Made by a program: the position numbers and the translations under genes. Positions 1 to 9,924 of a stretch of DNA of 64,000 nucleotides are shown here, in pieces. The stretch's first letter is position 1; each line of letters starts with the position of its first letter. The stretch is from Tritrichomonas foetus (lineage: Eukaryota; Parabasalia; Tritrichomonadida; Tritrichomonadidae): the NCBI GenBank assembly GCA_001839685.1, contig MLAK01000560.1:162534-226533 (forward strand), given 5' to 3'. Under the pieces are notes generated by a model that searched no databases, was not told the origin of the DNA, and was given only the letters and a program-made list of their open reading frames with translations.

Positions 1-1439
1 AAAAACCTAATCGAGACAAATTTGAAGGTTGTTACAAAAACACTGAAATCACTAGAAATAATTTTTTTCCCCTGATGCAACTTTTTCAGTGAAAACGCAA
101 AAGAGAATTTGAACTTTTTGTAATTGAAAAGATTTTCGATTGATAATAAAGGTGAATATTTGGCCAGGAGATAATAAATCATATAACCACTTCACTAAAT
201 TGGATCTTCCAGCATGCACGTTCGACCTTACTTATCGCATAATCCTCCCTCGATATGAATTTCTACGAAGTTATCAGAAAATGCATCGATCAACACTAAT
301 TTCAACACCATATTCAAAGCACGATCAGATTATTTTTCGAGATATTTTTTAGCTTTATTTAACGAGCCAAACATAATTCGAAATTGTATGAAACTTATTT
401 TTACAATCAATGTTGCGCTATAAATGGATGACTGCTCTTTTTCATGGATTTCATAACATAATTTCGATTTCGCTTTTTTATCGATTATTCTGACAAGTTT
501 CATTTTTTCAAACGGAAAACCTTTGCTCGAATATGTTTTATATTGACAAATAAATAATCGCACAATCAGAATCCGGATAAATAATTAAATCGACATGTGA
601 TGTGAAAATGACATATGACATATGAAGTAAAATATTTACGATTCGCAAAGGTCAATAAATTTACGCATCAATTCTAACGATAATAATGATTTATTTTTCA
701 CACCCTACAACATTCAAGGATTATATCGAAATTTCTGTTTAATTCATCTTCCAGATCAAACAATCGAATATATAAGCGATGATATCGAAGAGCCATCAAT
801 GTGTCATATCATTTTATCACAAATGTTCAAATACTTTCACAAAAGGAAAATAAAATTGTGGATTTTATTTTTTTATCTAAAATATTTTGAATGCACAAAA
901 GCCAGACAGACTTAGTCAAATGATAGAGATTAATCTTTTGTGAGATTTTCATCAATCTTCTTACCTGTATTTAGAATCTAATTAAAACATCGATTATGGA
1001 GAAAAAATTCAAAGTTCCGATCAAATACTTTGATAAATTTAAACTGCTTTTTTGACAAAAGTTATCAGCATTCCTCCTTTCTCAAAAATATGATTTACAA
1101 TTTCAAAAAGTTTTGATGACACTTTTTTATTCGCAAAAAACATTTCAGACCTCTCTCAAAACCTACATTTTCCATATCCATTAAATTAATTCATTTTATT
1201 TTTTCCAAATTGATATCAAAATCATAGATTTTCGGCTAATTTGTATTCAAAAATCTTATTTTTCAAAAAAAAAAAATCTCTCAATCTTATGAAAATTTCT
1301 CAATCTTTTCTATTTCTCATTCAGTTACAAGCCAACACAAAAATTATATTATCTAACAATTTTTACATAAAAATTCTGAATAGAATTTTTTTGAGTTTAT
1401 TTAAAAAGATGGGGATTGTATTGAAAATTTCTATAAAAT
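1..1439. other. AT-rich region without a supported gene
   Basis: Only short, low-complexity ORFs of up to about 77 codons occur here on either strand. None shows a recognisable domain. I see no RNA gene or repeat, apart from a short palindromic doublet of CATATG near 610-625. Confidence 0.6.
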
Positions 1440-1790
1440 CCGACGGTTTTTATGGCACTTGAAGGGATGAACTCTTTGTGGTTATGCTGCGACCCCGAAC
1501 CTTCGAAAGACTTGAAGGCTTCAAAGGGTGAACAGCAATCTCGTACCAACGGAGTCTCCTCTCCCTTTCTTGGCGTGTTTACCGAAGATCCGGTAAACAT
1601 CGCTAAATGGCTCAAAAGGCCAACAACCCCTGCTCCGGCAGAAACCCTTCCAGTGCTCACGAAATCCGCCTTGCAAGAGGACGATTTCGAGCCCCTTATC
1701 TGCGAGTCTCCTCCATCGCACTGTCCATTTGATTTTGTGCCAGATGCGATCAAGGGTGACTTGTGCAGCGTCATCACTATTTTTTAAATA
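1440..1790. other. GC-rich island of unknown origin
   Basis: Base composition changes abruptly: this roughly 350-base block is close to half G+C, inside DNA that is overwhelmingly A+T. It is open on both strands. A 111-codon ORF runs on + (1452-1787) and a 126-codon ORF on - (1777-1397), with a further 66-codon ORF on - (1721-1521). Codon choice in all of them is unlike the surrounding genes. I do not recognise the proteins. No clear terminal inverted repeats or target-site duplication are visible. It could be a fragment of a mobile element, a recent foreign insertion, or a GC-rich non-coding RNA gene. Confidence 0.4.
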
Positions 1791-2303
1791 GATGATAGAT
1801 GGACAAAAGACAGATTACAGACTATTATTATTTCTAATTTAAATGTTAATAAAAAAAAGAGGATGTAATTTTCTTACTACTAACACTACATGTTTTTTTT
1901 TAGTTTTACATTATTTTTTTCTAGTCATTATTCTCAAATTTTTCCAATTTATTTCTACCCCGCAATATTTTGATATGTAATCTTTAAAAGATGATTGTAA
2001 TCGTTTGCTTATTTTATGCGATGGTATTTCGCGAATTATGGCCCACTTTTTTCGACAAAAAATTCATTGTTCTTTATTATGGGTAATTTGAATTCTAATA
2101 TCAACAACTGTGATTGAGATTCTGTTTACAAACGAATTATATGAGTTTCAAGTCTAAACCATGAAAATCATAATATCTGGCGGCTATTTTTTTTCGAGTT
2201 TTCAAGTTTATCTTCCTGAATCCAATTTTGATACTTTCATAATGCATTAATACTTTGACCATCTTCCATTGAATGGTATTCGTTCCTTTCAAATCCTCAA
2301 AAA
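1791..2303. other. intergenic, upstream of the Rab gene
   Basis: AT-rich spacer. No ORF of substance, and no consensus TCA[C/T]T initiator directly before the Rab start; the nearest candidate is a TCAAATC just upstream. Confidence 0.5.
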
Positions 2304-2888
2304 ATGATCGACCAAAGCTGCCCACCCGAACTCTCTTTCAGAATTGTCACAATTGGAGATTCTTCGGTTGGTAAAACTTCAATAATCAACAGGCTTATTC
2401 ACGACAAGTTTTCCTCTAACGAACCCGGAACAATCGGAGCGAATTACCAACAATATTATCTCGATATCAATCAGCAGAGAATTGAGATGCAAATTTGGGA
2501 CACAGCAGGCCAAGAAAAATACCGCGCTTTAATGCCAATCTACTTTCGAAGATCGCATGCCGCATTAATCGTATATGCCTCCAATAATGAAGATTCCTTC
2601 AACCACCTTCCAAGTTTCATTCACGGATTTCAAGACGTCGTTGGTACAGATACAGTCATTTACATAGTTGGAAATAAATGCGACCTTTATGATAATATGA
2701 CAGTTGATTATTCAACAGCCGAAGAATGGGCGACTCAGCATGGATTTAAATTTTTCAAAACATCCGCGCTCACAGGCGAAGGAATAAAAGAGATGCTCCG
2801 CGTGCTTGGTGAAGAATTATTGACAAGAAAAAATAATATTACAAAAGAACTAAAGCCTGAGGTGAGTAATTCGGACAAATGTTGCTAA
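2304..2888 (+). CDS. Rab-family small GTPase
   Basis: A 194-residue Ras-superfamily GTPase that should switch between GDP and GTP states to direct vesicle traffic. All G boxes are visible: P-loop GDSSVGKT at 18-25, a switch I Thr in PGTIGANY at 41-48, WDTAGQEKYR at 65-74 with the catalytic Gln, NKCD at 124-127 and TSAL at 153-156. The WDTAGQEKYR sequence is characteristic of Rab rather than Ras, Rho or Arf proteins. The C-terminus ends in KCC, a standard double-geranylgeranylation signal, so it should be membrane-anchored. Length is ordinary for the family. The start is the first ATG, followed by a short N-terminal extension. Trichomonads have very large Rab families, so I do not assign a subfamily. 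Confidence 0.95.
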   Translation: MIDQSCPPELSFRIVTIGDSSVGKTSIINRLIHDKFSSNEPGTIGANYQQYYLDINQQRIEMQIWDTAGQEKYRALMPIYFRRSHAALIVYASNNEDSFNHLPSFIHGFQDVVGTDTVIYIVGNKCDLYDNMTVDYSTAEEWATQHGFKFFKTSALTGEGIKEMLRVLGEELLTRKNNITKELKPEVSNSDKCC

Positions 2889-3437
2889 TTTTAAATTTAT
2901 TTTTAAATTTTGTGATTTATATTCAATAAAATCTATCGTACCGTTTCTATATTTTTAAAGAGATATTTATATTGACTTTCTCTTTGTTTTAAAGTATGAT
3001 GGCCATCATAAATCTACTTGTTACCATTTCTTATGTATATCTTACATTTAGATAGATTTCAGGTACTGATTTCTCAAGCAGAACAAAATATGGAGCCATC
3101 ATTATTTCAACCAAATATGAAGTAATTGTATGTCTAGTTAAAGGAGACTAACCCAATAATTGGCAATATCTGAGTTAATAATTCGTGAATATTACTAATC
3201 GTCTGATTTTGGGATAACATCATGAAAATTGTCATCAGGAATCTTATATAATAAGAAGAAAAACGGAAAAGAAAGAAAGAAAAGAAAAGCAAGAAAGAGA
3301 AGAAAAGAAAGAAAAGAAAAAACTAAAATGAAAATTACGCAAAACTATACATATTTACGCAGAATAAGGGGATAATTAAACCATAGTATTCTCGAAAAAA
3401 AACTACATTATTTGTAGTAAATCTATAGAAATGGATT
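2889..3437. other. intergenic, with a purine tract
   Basis: AT-rich spacer between the 3' ends of the Rab gene and the convergent kinase. It contains a strongly strand-biased purine run, listed separately. No other feature is seen. Confidence 0.5.
3253..3322 (+). repeat. near-perfect homopurine tract (GA-rich)
   Basis: Seventy bases with only two pyrimidines, built from irregular GAAA and GAAAA units. It lies between two convergent genes. Such tracts can adopt triplex structures and are often length-polymorphic; no function is claimed. Confidence 0.8.
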
Positions 3438-4643
3438 TCAAACCATTGGTGGAAGTGTTTGATTCAAGTTCACAACTCTTCTATGTTTTGTCCTCTGCAT
3501 CATGAAGGACTGTCTTGCCTGTCCCTTAGGTATCATTACTTTCTTCCTTCCAGAAGGAGTTGTAAAGAAGTTTTCGAACGATTGGCAACGAATTGCGAAA
3601 CTTGGAAGAGGCGGCATGTTTTTATTTTTATCATATTCATCTTCATCATCTTCGCCATTTTCTTCACAGTTTCCTTCAAATGGTGACACGATTCCAAATC
3701 TCTCTTCAGTAATTGTTGATTCCAACTTAACGGCTTTTCCGATTTCTTCCAGGGAAAAACCGTCCAATGGTGGCAATTTTGCTGATGCATTTTTATCTGG
3801 CTTTTTAATTGGCAGCTTCAATCCAGAACTGGCTGCTAATGACATAAATGGATGTTCCAACACTTCTTTGATTGTTATTCTTTCTTTTGGATTAATCCGA
3901 ATCATCTTGCTGATTAAATCACGACAATCATCCGAAAGGTTGGTAGGAAGATTATAATCCGCGTTCTTTATTTGCTGGATCATCTTACCAGTGTTGTTGT
4001 CCCACGGAGAGTCGCCTGTGACCATCACATATAAAATCACGCCCAAACTCCAAATGTCTGCCATTCTACCATCATATTCAATTTTTGAAAGGCACTCAGG
4101 TGCACAATATGCAGTTGACCCACAAAAAGTTGTCATTTTTATATCGTCTTCGATATATCCGCATAATCCAAAATCCGTCACTCGAACAAGAGGAAACTTT
4201 TCGATGAGAATATTTTCGGGCTTCAAATCGCGATGGGCAACATTGAATGAATGGCAATATTCGATTGCGCGACATATTTGATCGAATAGAAAAGCCGATA
4301 CTTCTTCTGAAAGATGATCTTTTTTCGTTATATAGTGAAATAAGTCGCCGCCGCTGCACAAATCTTGAATGAGATAAAAATTATTATCATCCCAGAAAAA
4401 GTCGTGAACAGCGACAATATTATCGTGTATAAGGAAAGATGATGCGTTTACTTCGCGTTGAAACCGTTGAATATCTCCTGGCGACATCAAATTATTTTTT
4501 GGCAATATTTTTATCGCATAGCTTCTTCGATTTTTTGAATTGAAAGCTTTGTAAACAGCAGCAAAAGAACCGCGGCCAAGTTCAGCACCAATCGTATATT
4601 GATGAAGACGTCTTGGGAAATTTGGTGTTTTTGTATCCCCCAT
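3438..4643 (-). CDS. CAMK-like serine/threonine protein kinase
   Basis: A 401-residue protein kinase with a single catalytic domain at about residues 15-268. The glycine loop is GRGSFAAV (23-30), the ATP-binding lysine is in AIK (K45), the catalytic loop is HRDLKPEN (137-144), the metal-binding DFG is at 157-159 and APE is at 181-183. The DIWSLGVILYVMVTG segment follows. These are all standard for an active kinase of the CAMK/CAMKL type. The C-terminal 130 residues are acidic, then basic (RTKHRR), with no recognised domain. The start is the only ATG close to the glycine loop, and a TCATTGAA initiator-like motif lies about 40 bases upstream of it. Substrate is unknown. Confidence 0.93.
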   Translation of the reverse strand: MGDTKTPNFPRRLHQYTIGAELGRGSFAAVYKAFNSKNRRSYAIKILPKNNLMSPGDIQRFQREVNASSFLIHDNIVAVHDFFWDDNNFYLIQDLCSGGDLFHYITKKDHLSEEVSAFLFDQICRAIEYCHSFNVAHRDLKPENILIEKFPLVRVTDFGLCGYIEDDIKMTTFCGSTAYCAPECLSKIEYDGRMADIWSLGVILYVMVTGDSPWDNNTGKMIQQIKNADYNLPTNLSDDCRDLISKMIRINPKERITIKEVLEHPFMSLAASSGLKLPIKKPDKNASAKLPPLDGFSLEEIGKAVKLESTITEERFGIVSPFEGNCEENGEDDEDEYDKNKNMPPLPSFAIRCQSFENFFTTPSGRKKVMIPKGQARQSFMMQRTKHRRVVNLNQTLPPMV

Positions 4644-6488
4644 TTCGAATTATTTTTTGAGCGATAATTTATTATTCAATGACCAGATTTCATTTGAAAA
4701 TTGTATTTCGAGTATTACTAACCATCTGTAATTTGTAAACCCTTTATGAATAAATTGAGAAGTGTAAAATCTTTTGAATAAATAATGAAGTAACAAACAA
4801 AGAGCTAATATAATTATATCTCAATATTCTCAAAATAATTTGTATAAATAGTGGTTATTTATAGAATTTAATGATAATAATTGAAGAAAGTACCATTAGA
4901 TATTTTGGAAATAAGAAATGATAGGGAAATAAACATATATTTTCAAATTATTGAATTTATTTGAGATCATTATATTTAAATGAAAAAGTGAATTGTATGT
5001 TAATAAAACTGCATAATTTGAAATCAGATTCAATCAATTAAAATTTAAGAATAATATTGGTTTTCTTGATAATTAAATAGAAATATCAGTTAAAAAATAG
5101 GCATAGTAAAAATTCAATTCATAAATTGAATTAATGGTTTATGAAAAAGTCAGAAATTCTATTAGCACAAATTGAAACAATAATAATCGGTCTTAATTAA
5201 AAAGAAGAATCATATGAATTGTGAAAGCGATCTTTTAAGCTTATTCGAATGTATATTTTGTATTAAATCCATTTCTCTTCATAGTGTAAATATTTCATGA
5301 AAAAAGTTTGGTATAAGTTACTCCAATTAATCATTATATAAAAGAAGAATTGGCTTTCTCATTTTCCGATATTTTTATTGACTTTGTACCGTAGAGAGTC
5401 TCTATAGAGGCATGTTAAGGTGCACTTAATTCACAACTTCAAAAAAACAATCTGACCTGATATGAACTTTCATCAATTGATAAAGAAAATAAAACCATTT
5501 TTCTTTTTCACAAAGCCATTTGAAATAGGTCAATATATTTTAACCTAAAAATCCAGCCTATCAAATGAAGCAAATTTTGCGCTTCTGAAATAGCGAAAAT
5601 ATTTTCTTTTGAAACAATTTTTTACGTTAAGAAAACAGAATGTATTCGCAGTTGAGTAAAGGCCAACAATGTAACTCATCAATTGTATGTAACCAATGAG
5701 AAATTGCTATTCATAATGAATCAAGCAAAAATATAGCAATAAAAATATTCATGTCTTCATTACTGACTTTACGAAACATTTTACAAATCACTTTTCATAA
5801 CATGATTTGAATACAAATGAATATACGATATAATACCGGAATCTAGGTGAATTAATCTTTTATCTCATTTGTAAATATACATGAGAAATCATGATGAATT
5901 AATAGGATCATGGAGAAGATTCTGCAAACCACTTCGTATGTAATTTCAGGTAAATTTTTTGATACGATTTGAAAGAATTATTTGTGAGAATTAGTATAAG
6001 TTTGATCAGTGGTAAATGTATTATTTCTGTCAGAATCATTGAAAAAAATGTTGCACTTCAAAGAGTTTCAGAAGAGTAAAATCTCCTTCTTACAAAATAT
6101 TTAATATTCTAATAATTCTTTCGAATGATTACATGTTTCTTCACATTTCCATGAACAGAATCTCAAACTTAAAAGGATAAACAATAATGTACCATTAGAC
6201 TTTAGATGACAATCGAAATCAATAATTTTCATTCAAGTGTGAGTCATTCATTCAATTCTATCCGAAAAACATTTAAAATCGACTTTACAAAATGACAAAA
6301 ATATTTTTTGATGGAATGTTTCAATCTAATGCTATCAAAAGTAACTTGAGCTTTGAAAAAAATATATTATTTCTTTTCAAAAATGGAAATGAGTATATTA
6401 ATTATGTGATATCAATGACAAAAAATGTGAATTATAAAAACTGTAAAAGAGATATAAGGAAAAACGCTTACTTTTATATAATATTATA
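4644..6488. other. long intergenic region, no gene seen
   Basis: About 1.8 kb of AT-rich DNA. The only longer ORF (6292-6492, +) is 66 codons of low-complexity K/N/I/F sequence and is not credible. Around 5390-5420 there is a slightly more GC-rich stretch containing the palindrome CTCTATAGAG. It shows no recognisable RNA fold. Confidence 0.5.
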
Positions 6489-7136
6489 TTAATAATCTAA
6501 ATAAAAATTCGGAGATTCGTTGAAAAACGGATCTATAAATTCTTTCCCGCTTAATTCTTCTAGAAATTCGTGAAAATCACAATCAGTCCAACCAATGGAA
6601 GCGCAAAGATCAATTTTCCCTGTTTGTATTGTAGAAGACTTTCTTATTGGTTCGATTTTTGGCTCAATTAATGGTTGACAAAATAATTTCATTGGTTGAT
6701 TTTGTGGTATTATGGGACTACTCTGTGAACTTTTAAATGACTGTTGTGGAACTGGAGGTGATATTATGATTTGTGGTTTAATTAGAGCTTTATTTTTGTT
6801 ACTACAAACAGAGTTTCCTGCTCTCTTTATAAGATGTTTATGCCATCTATTCTTTATATCGTTTCCGCTTCTTCCTTGAAGACTTCTCATCATTTTTGAC
6901 CATTTGGGGCCAATTTCTTTATGAAGCTTAATTAGAACTTCGTCTTCTTGTTGAGTCCATGGATCATTTCTAAGTCCTTCTCGTAAATAATTGATGTATC
7001 TGTCATGACATTGTTTTGGTGTTCTTCCTCCAAGCTTTTTTGCAATCGAATCCCAGTCTTCCCCTAGAGTCATTACATTTTCTCGTATTGTTTTGTCTTC
7101 GTATTCGGTGAAAGGGTGTCTTTTGGTTCGTTGCAT
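6489..7136 (-). CDS. R2R3-like Myb DNA-binding protein
   Basis: A two-repeat Myb protein of 215 residues, probably a nuclear transcription factor. Repeat 1 runs from PFTEYEDKTI to HDRYINYL. It has Trp in EDWDSIAKKL and a Phe where the first Trp is usual. Repeat 2 runs from DPWTQQEDEV through GPKWSKM to NRWHKHL, with all three Trp present. The remaining C-terminal half is rich in Pro, Gln and Ser and may be a regulatory region. The open frame extends 62 codons further upstream, but that extension is hydrophobic and unlike Myb sequence. I therefore place the start at the ATG at 7136, which has a TCACTG initiator-like motif 13 bases before it. Trichomonad Mybs are known to bind core promoters and regulate iron-responsive genes; a specific role cannot be assigned. 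Confidence 0.9.
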   Translation of the reverse strand: MQRTKRHPFTEYEDKTIRENVMTLGEDWDSIAKKLGGRTPKQCHDRYINYLREGLRNDPWTQQEDEVLIKLHKEIGPKWSKMMRSLQGRSGNDIKNRWHKHLIKRAGNSVCSNKNKALIKPQIIISPPVPQQSFKSSQSSPIIPQNQPMKLFCQPLIEPKIEPIRKSSTIQTGKIDLCASIGWTDCDFHEFLEELSGKEFIDPFFNESPNFYLDY

Positions 7137-7143
7137 CCAACAA

Positions 7144-7149
7144 CAGTGA
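7144..7149 (-). promoter_or_regulatory. initiator-like TCACTG upstream of Myb gene
   Basis: TCACTG on the minus strand, ending 8 bases before the chosen ATG. It matches the trichomonad initiator pattern TCA-pyrimidine and supports the downstream start. Confidence 0.45.
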
Positions 7150-8195
7150 TGTGAAGTATAATTTGACAAATGTATACAATTAATTCTCACAAAATCATCA
7201 GAATGGAAAAAGAAATGAATTCTGTAAAAAATTAAATGGTGTAATCCGTAAAAACTCGTGGAATTAATCACTATGTCGAGCACTCTAGCAAAATACATAA
7301 ATGATGGAAGGCTATCTATCATATGATATTTGAATATGACAGATCACTAGCTTTTTAAATCATGATAATGTTATTTTTCTATAATAGTGGCAAATATCCC
7401 AGAAAAGATAATCTAGGTGGGCTTTTTTTCATAGCAATACTCAATATTTTCTTTCAAACCAAAACTCCATCCTACAAAAAACTGTTCAGAATTGATATTT
7501 TCTATCCTACAATATAATTTCAGAATAATTTGATATGACGGGTTAAAAAAAGCTTGCTCATAAATTTCGATGAAAAAACCATCAGTGAGCAACTTTCGAA
7601 TATCATATTTATATTTATCTATTATGATTAAAGAAATTCGATTAATGATGGAAATAATTAGAGGACGTTAATAGCACAAGATGATATTTAACCTCAAAAA
7701 AACTCCTTTTTGATCCATTTCATGATTTTGTAATCTCTTATTGTAGAGATGTTTCATACTGGAAATGAAAATTGTTTTTCTCTCATTTTAGAAAAAAGTG
7801 TAATCTTAATGAAAGAAAGAGATCTACCATTCTGCAATGTATTTTTCATTTCATCACTAAAAGAGCATTTATATGGAAAACAAAGAATGAATTCATGCAT
7901 CATTCAAAACAAATCCACAACAATTTTCATATAAAAATCAATGCATTACCCAAGTGATATTTTAACTTAATCAAGGAATATAATGTTGGTTATAAATACA
8001 TTGAAAAGATGTTAGTTTGAACTAATAGCGATCAAGTTGATTAGAACTTTCGATACTATTGGAAGTCATTATTGCCAACCAGATTTTTTGAAACTAACAG
8101 TCAAATAGATAACTATTTCAAAGATTTATCATAATACTACCAGAACGATAACCTTTTCTATTTAATAAGCTAGAAAAAATGTGTGTGATATCGGT
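7150..8195. other. intergenic, no gene seen
   Basis: AT-rich DNA. The two overlapping 61-codon ORFs near 7749-7957 are low-complexity and show no domain. Confidence 0.5.
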
Positions 8196-8586
8196 TTACC
8201 AAATGAATTTTTATTCATGAATTAAAATCATTATCAATATCGAACAACTCTCCCATTGAAATCAACTTTCTCTTTCCCACCAATTCGTGGACCTTCATAA
8301 GCATTAAAAGAACGATTAACAACTGTCTGCATTCCATTAAACGTACATTTTCCTTTCGCACCAATCGCATTAGCACGATCTCTTTCACAAGAAAAACGAA
8401 TGAAACAAAAAGTTGTGTTATCACGACGAACGATGTTGCAACCTAAAGGATTAAAATTCCTAAAGAAATCCAACACTTGTTTTTCAGATGTATTAGCAGG
8501 AATTGGCCCCATCCAAGCAGTTTGACAACGACTTTTTTCCAGTTCGCCGATTGACATTCCAGTATAAAATGAGTAATTATTCCTTC
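8196..8586 (-). repeat. left arm of a perfect 391-bp inverted duplication
   Basis: This segment is the exact reverse complement of 8830-9220 over 391 bases. I compared the two arms directly and found no mismatch. Identity stops sharply at both ends. The arms are separated by a unique 243-bp spacer (8587-8829). Confidence 0.95.
8234..8557 (-). pseudogene. duplicated RRM gene copy lacking promoter and N-terminus
   Basis: This copy encodes the same RRM protein as the gene on the + strand at 8820, with 107 identical residues starting from the internal Met (MSIGELEK). Here the duplication stops just inside the N-terminal region. In the RRM reading frame the sequence immediately upstream becomes a TGA stop instead of the start codon and initiator found in the other copy. 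An upstream ATG (8634) is in a different frame. The copy still encodes a whole RRM, so translation from the internal Met remains possible if something drives transcription, but no TCAC initiator lies next to it. I treat it as a 5'-truncated duplicate. Confidence 0.6.
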
Positions 8587-8811
8587 ACTTGGCAATTTTT
8601 TTGCCTTTTCTGAAGGGTGCAATTCAATGTGCATGAAACCGCTAAATTATTTCTATGATGAAAAAATCATGATTGTGAGCTAATTCAAAATTACTCATCA
8701 AATAATCTGCTAGCAGTGACATAAATTTTATTTCTATCATTTCGAAAAAAAGATGTCAAGATTTATAAAAAGAGATTCATCAAAATTTTAGATCATTTTC
8801 GATCGTTCTCT

Positions 8812-8818
8812 TCACTTT
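8812..8818 (+). promoter_or_regulatory. initiator-like TCACTTT of the RRM gene
   Basis: TCACTTTA directly abuts the ATG at 8820, giving a predicted 5' leader of about six bases. Very short leaders and TCA-pyrimidine initiators are typical of trichomonads. The motif lies outside the duplicated arm, so only the + copy has it. Confidence 0.5.
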
Positions 8819-8819
8819 A

Positions 8820-9182
8820 ATGTTCCGCAGAAGGAATAATTACTCATTTTATACTGGAATGTCAATCGGCGAACTGGAAAAAAGTCGTTGTCAAACTGCT
8901 TGGATGGGGCCAATTCCTGCTAATACATCTGAAAAACAAGTGTTGGATTTCTTTAGGAATTTTAATCCTTTAGGTTGCAACATCGTTCGTCGTGATAACA
9001 CAACTTTTTGTTTCATTCGTTTTTCTTGTGAAAGAGATCGTGCTAATGCGATTGGTGCGAAAGGAAAATGTACGTTTAATGGAATGCAGACAGTTGTTAA
9101 TCGTTCTTTTAATGCTTATGAAGGTCCACGAATTGGTGGGAAAGAGAAAGTTGATTTCAATGGGAGAGTTGTTCGATATTGA
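8820..9182 (+). CDS. small RRM-domain RNA-binding protein
   Basis: A 120-residue protein that is essentially one RNA recognition motif. An RNP2-like strand TAWMGPIP lies at 26-33 and an RNP1-like strand TTFCFIRF at 61-68, with the aromatic positions expected to stack on RNA. A basic N-terminus (FRRRNNY) precedes it, and a short tail rich in Gly, Lys and Arg follows. The start is the ATG next to an initiator-like TCACTTT. The coding region from residue 4 onward belongs to a perfect inverted duplication, with the other copy on the opposite strand at 8234-8557. The family resembles single-RRM splicing or cap-binding-like proteins, but no specific orthologue can be named. Confidence 0.85.
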   Translation: MFRRRNNYSFYTGMSIGELEKSRCQTAWMGPIPANTSEKQVLDFFRNFNPLGCNIVRRDNTTFCFIRFSCERDRANAIGAKGKCTFNGMQTVVNRSFNAYEGPRIGGKEKVDFNGRVVRY

Positions 9183-9220
9183 TAATGATTTTAATTCATG
9201 AATAAAAATTCATTTGGTAA
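8830..9220 (+). repeat. right arm of the 391-bp inverted duplication
   Basis: Exact inverted partner of 8196-8586. It contains all but the first ten bases of the RRM coding sequence, plus 38 bases of 3' flank. Confidence 0.95.
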
Positions 9221-9903
9221 GTCGATTTTTCAGTTGACTTTTTAAACAATCAAGAAGAGAATTCCTATATTGTGACTCTCTGAGAAGTTATATATACTAT
9301 AATGTGTCAAAGTGAAGTAACTTTCATCATCAAACGACAGTGAAAGTTATTTACACGTACTGTTGAAATGTTGAAATTTTTTGACAAGGTTCATGTAAGT
9401 GATTTTTTGGAAAAACGAATAAAAACAATATTTAAATATGCATCTCTGTTACAATCTAGATGATTTTAATTTTGACAATCGTAAAAGATAGTTAAATCCA
9501 ATTTTTCTCTTAATTCTTGTCACAAAAGCAATTAATACAATAGAGAAACTTGTGTATTTAATAATAGTCATTTTATTTTAATGTATGTTGAAAAATATAT
9601 ATTTGGAATTAAAAATTTAATATTTCTTTATAAACTTGTAAGAATTGTATTTGATTTGGGATTCTCATTTCATCATTGATAAGTGATTTTTGGGAAATAT
9701 TCCAACATTGGTGATTCACAACCAATCAAATTTCAATATCGTATGAAAAAGTGATAAATGATACAACGATTTCCAAAAGATTGTATAACTTTTTGAATCA
9801 ACGCAAATAACGCATATTCAAAAAGTTGATATTCTGAGTTGAGCTGAGTAATATTGAAAGGAGTGAAGTCGAACTTTTTCTTTGTGCCAATTATCGTATC
9901 ACA
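9221..9903. other. intergenic, no gene seen
   Basis: AT-rich spacer between the RRM gene and the flavoprotein gene. Nothing recognisable apart from the initiator at its end. Confidence 0.5.
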
Positions 9904-9912
9904 TCACTATAA
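9904..9912 (+). promoter_or_regulatory. initiator-like TCACTATAA
   Basis: TCACTATAA lies 21 bases before the flavoprotein ATG and fits the trichomonad initiator pattern. Confidence 0.45.
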
Positions 9913-9924
9913 TTTTCAATTTTC

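Noticed and set aside
5390..5420. Possible small RNA hairpin with CTCTATAGAG
   Set aside because: The stem is only a five-base palindrome and nothing around it resembles a known RNA family or promoter.
6292..6492. 66-codon ORF on +
   Set aside because: Low-complexity Asn/Lys/Ile/Phe sequence typical of random AT-rich DNA; no domain and no initiator.
8215..8424. 69-codon ORF on - and its mirror at 8992-9201 on +
   Set aside because: Both are alternative-frame shadows of the RRM gene within the inverted duplication.
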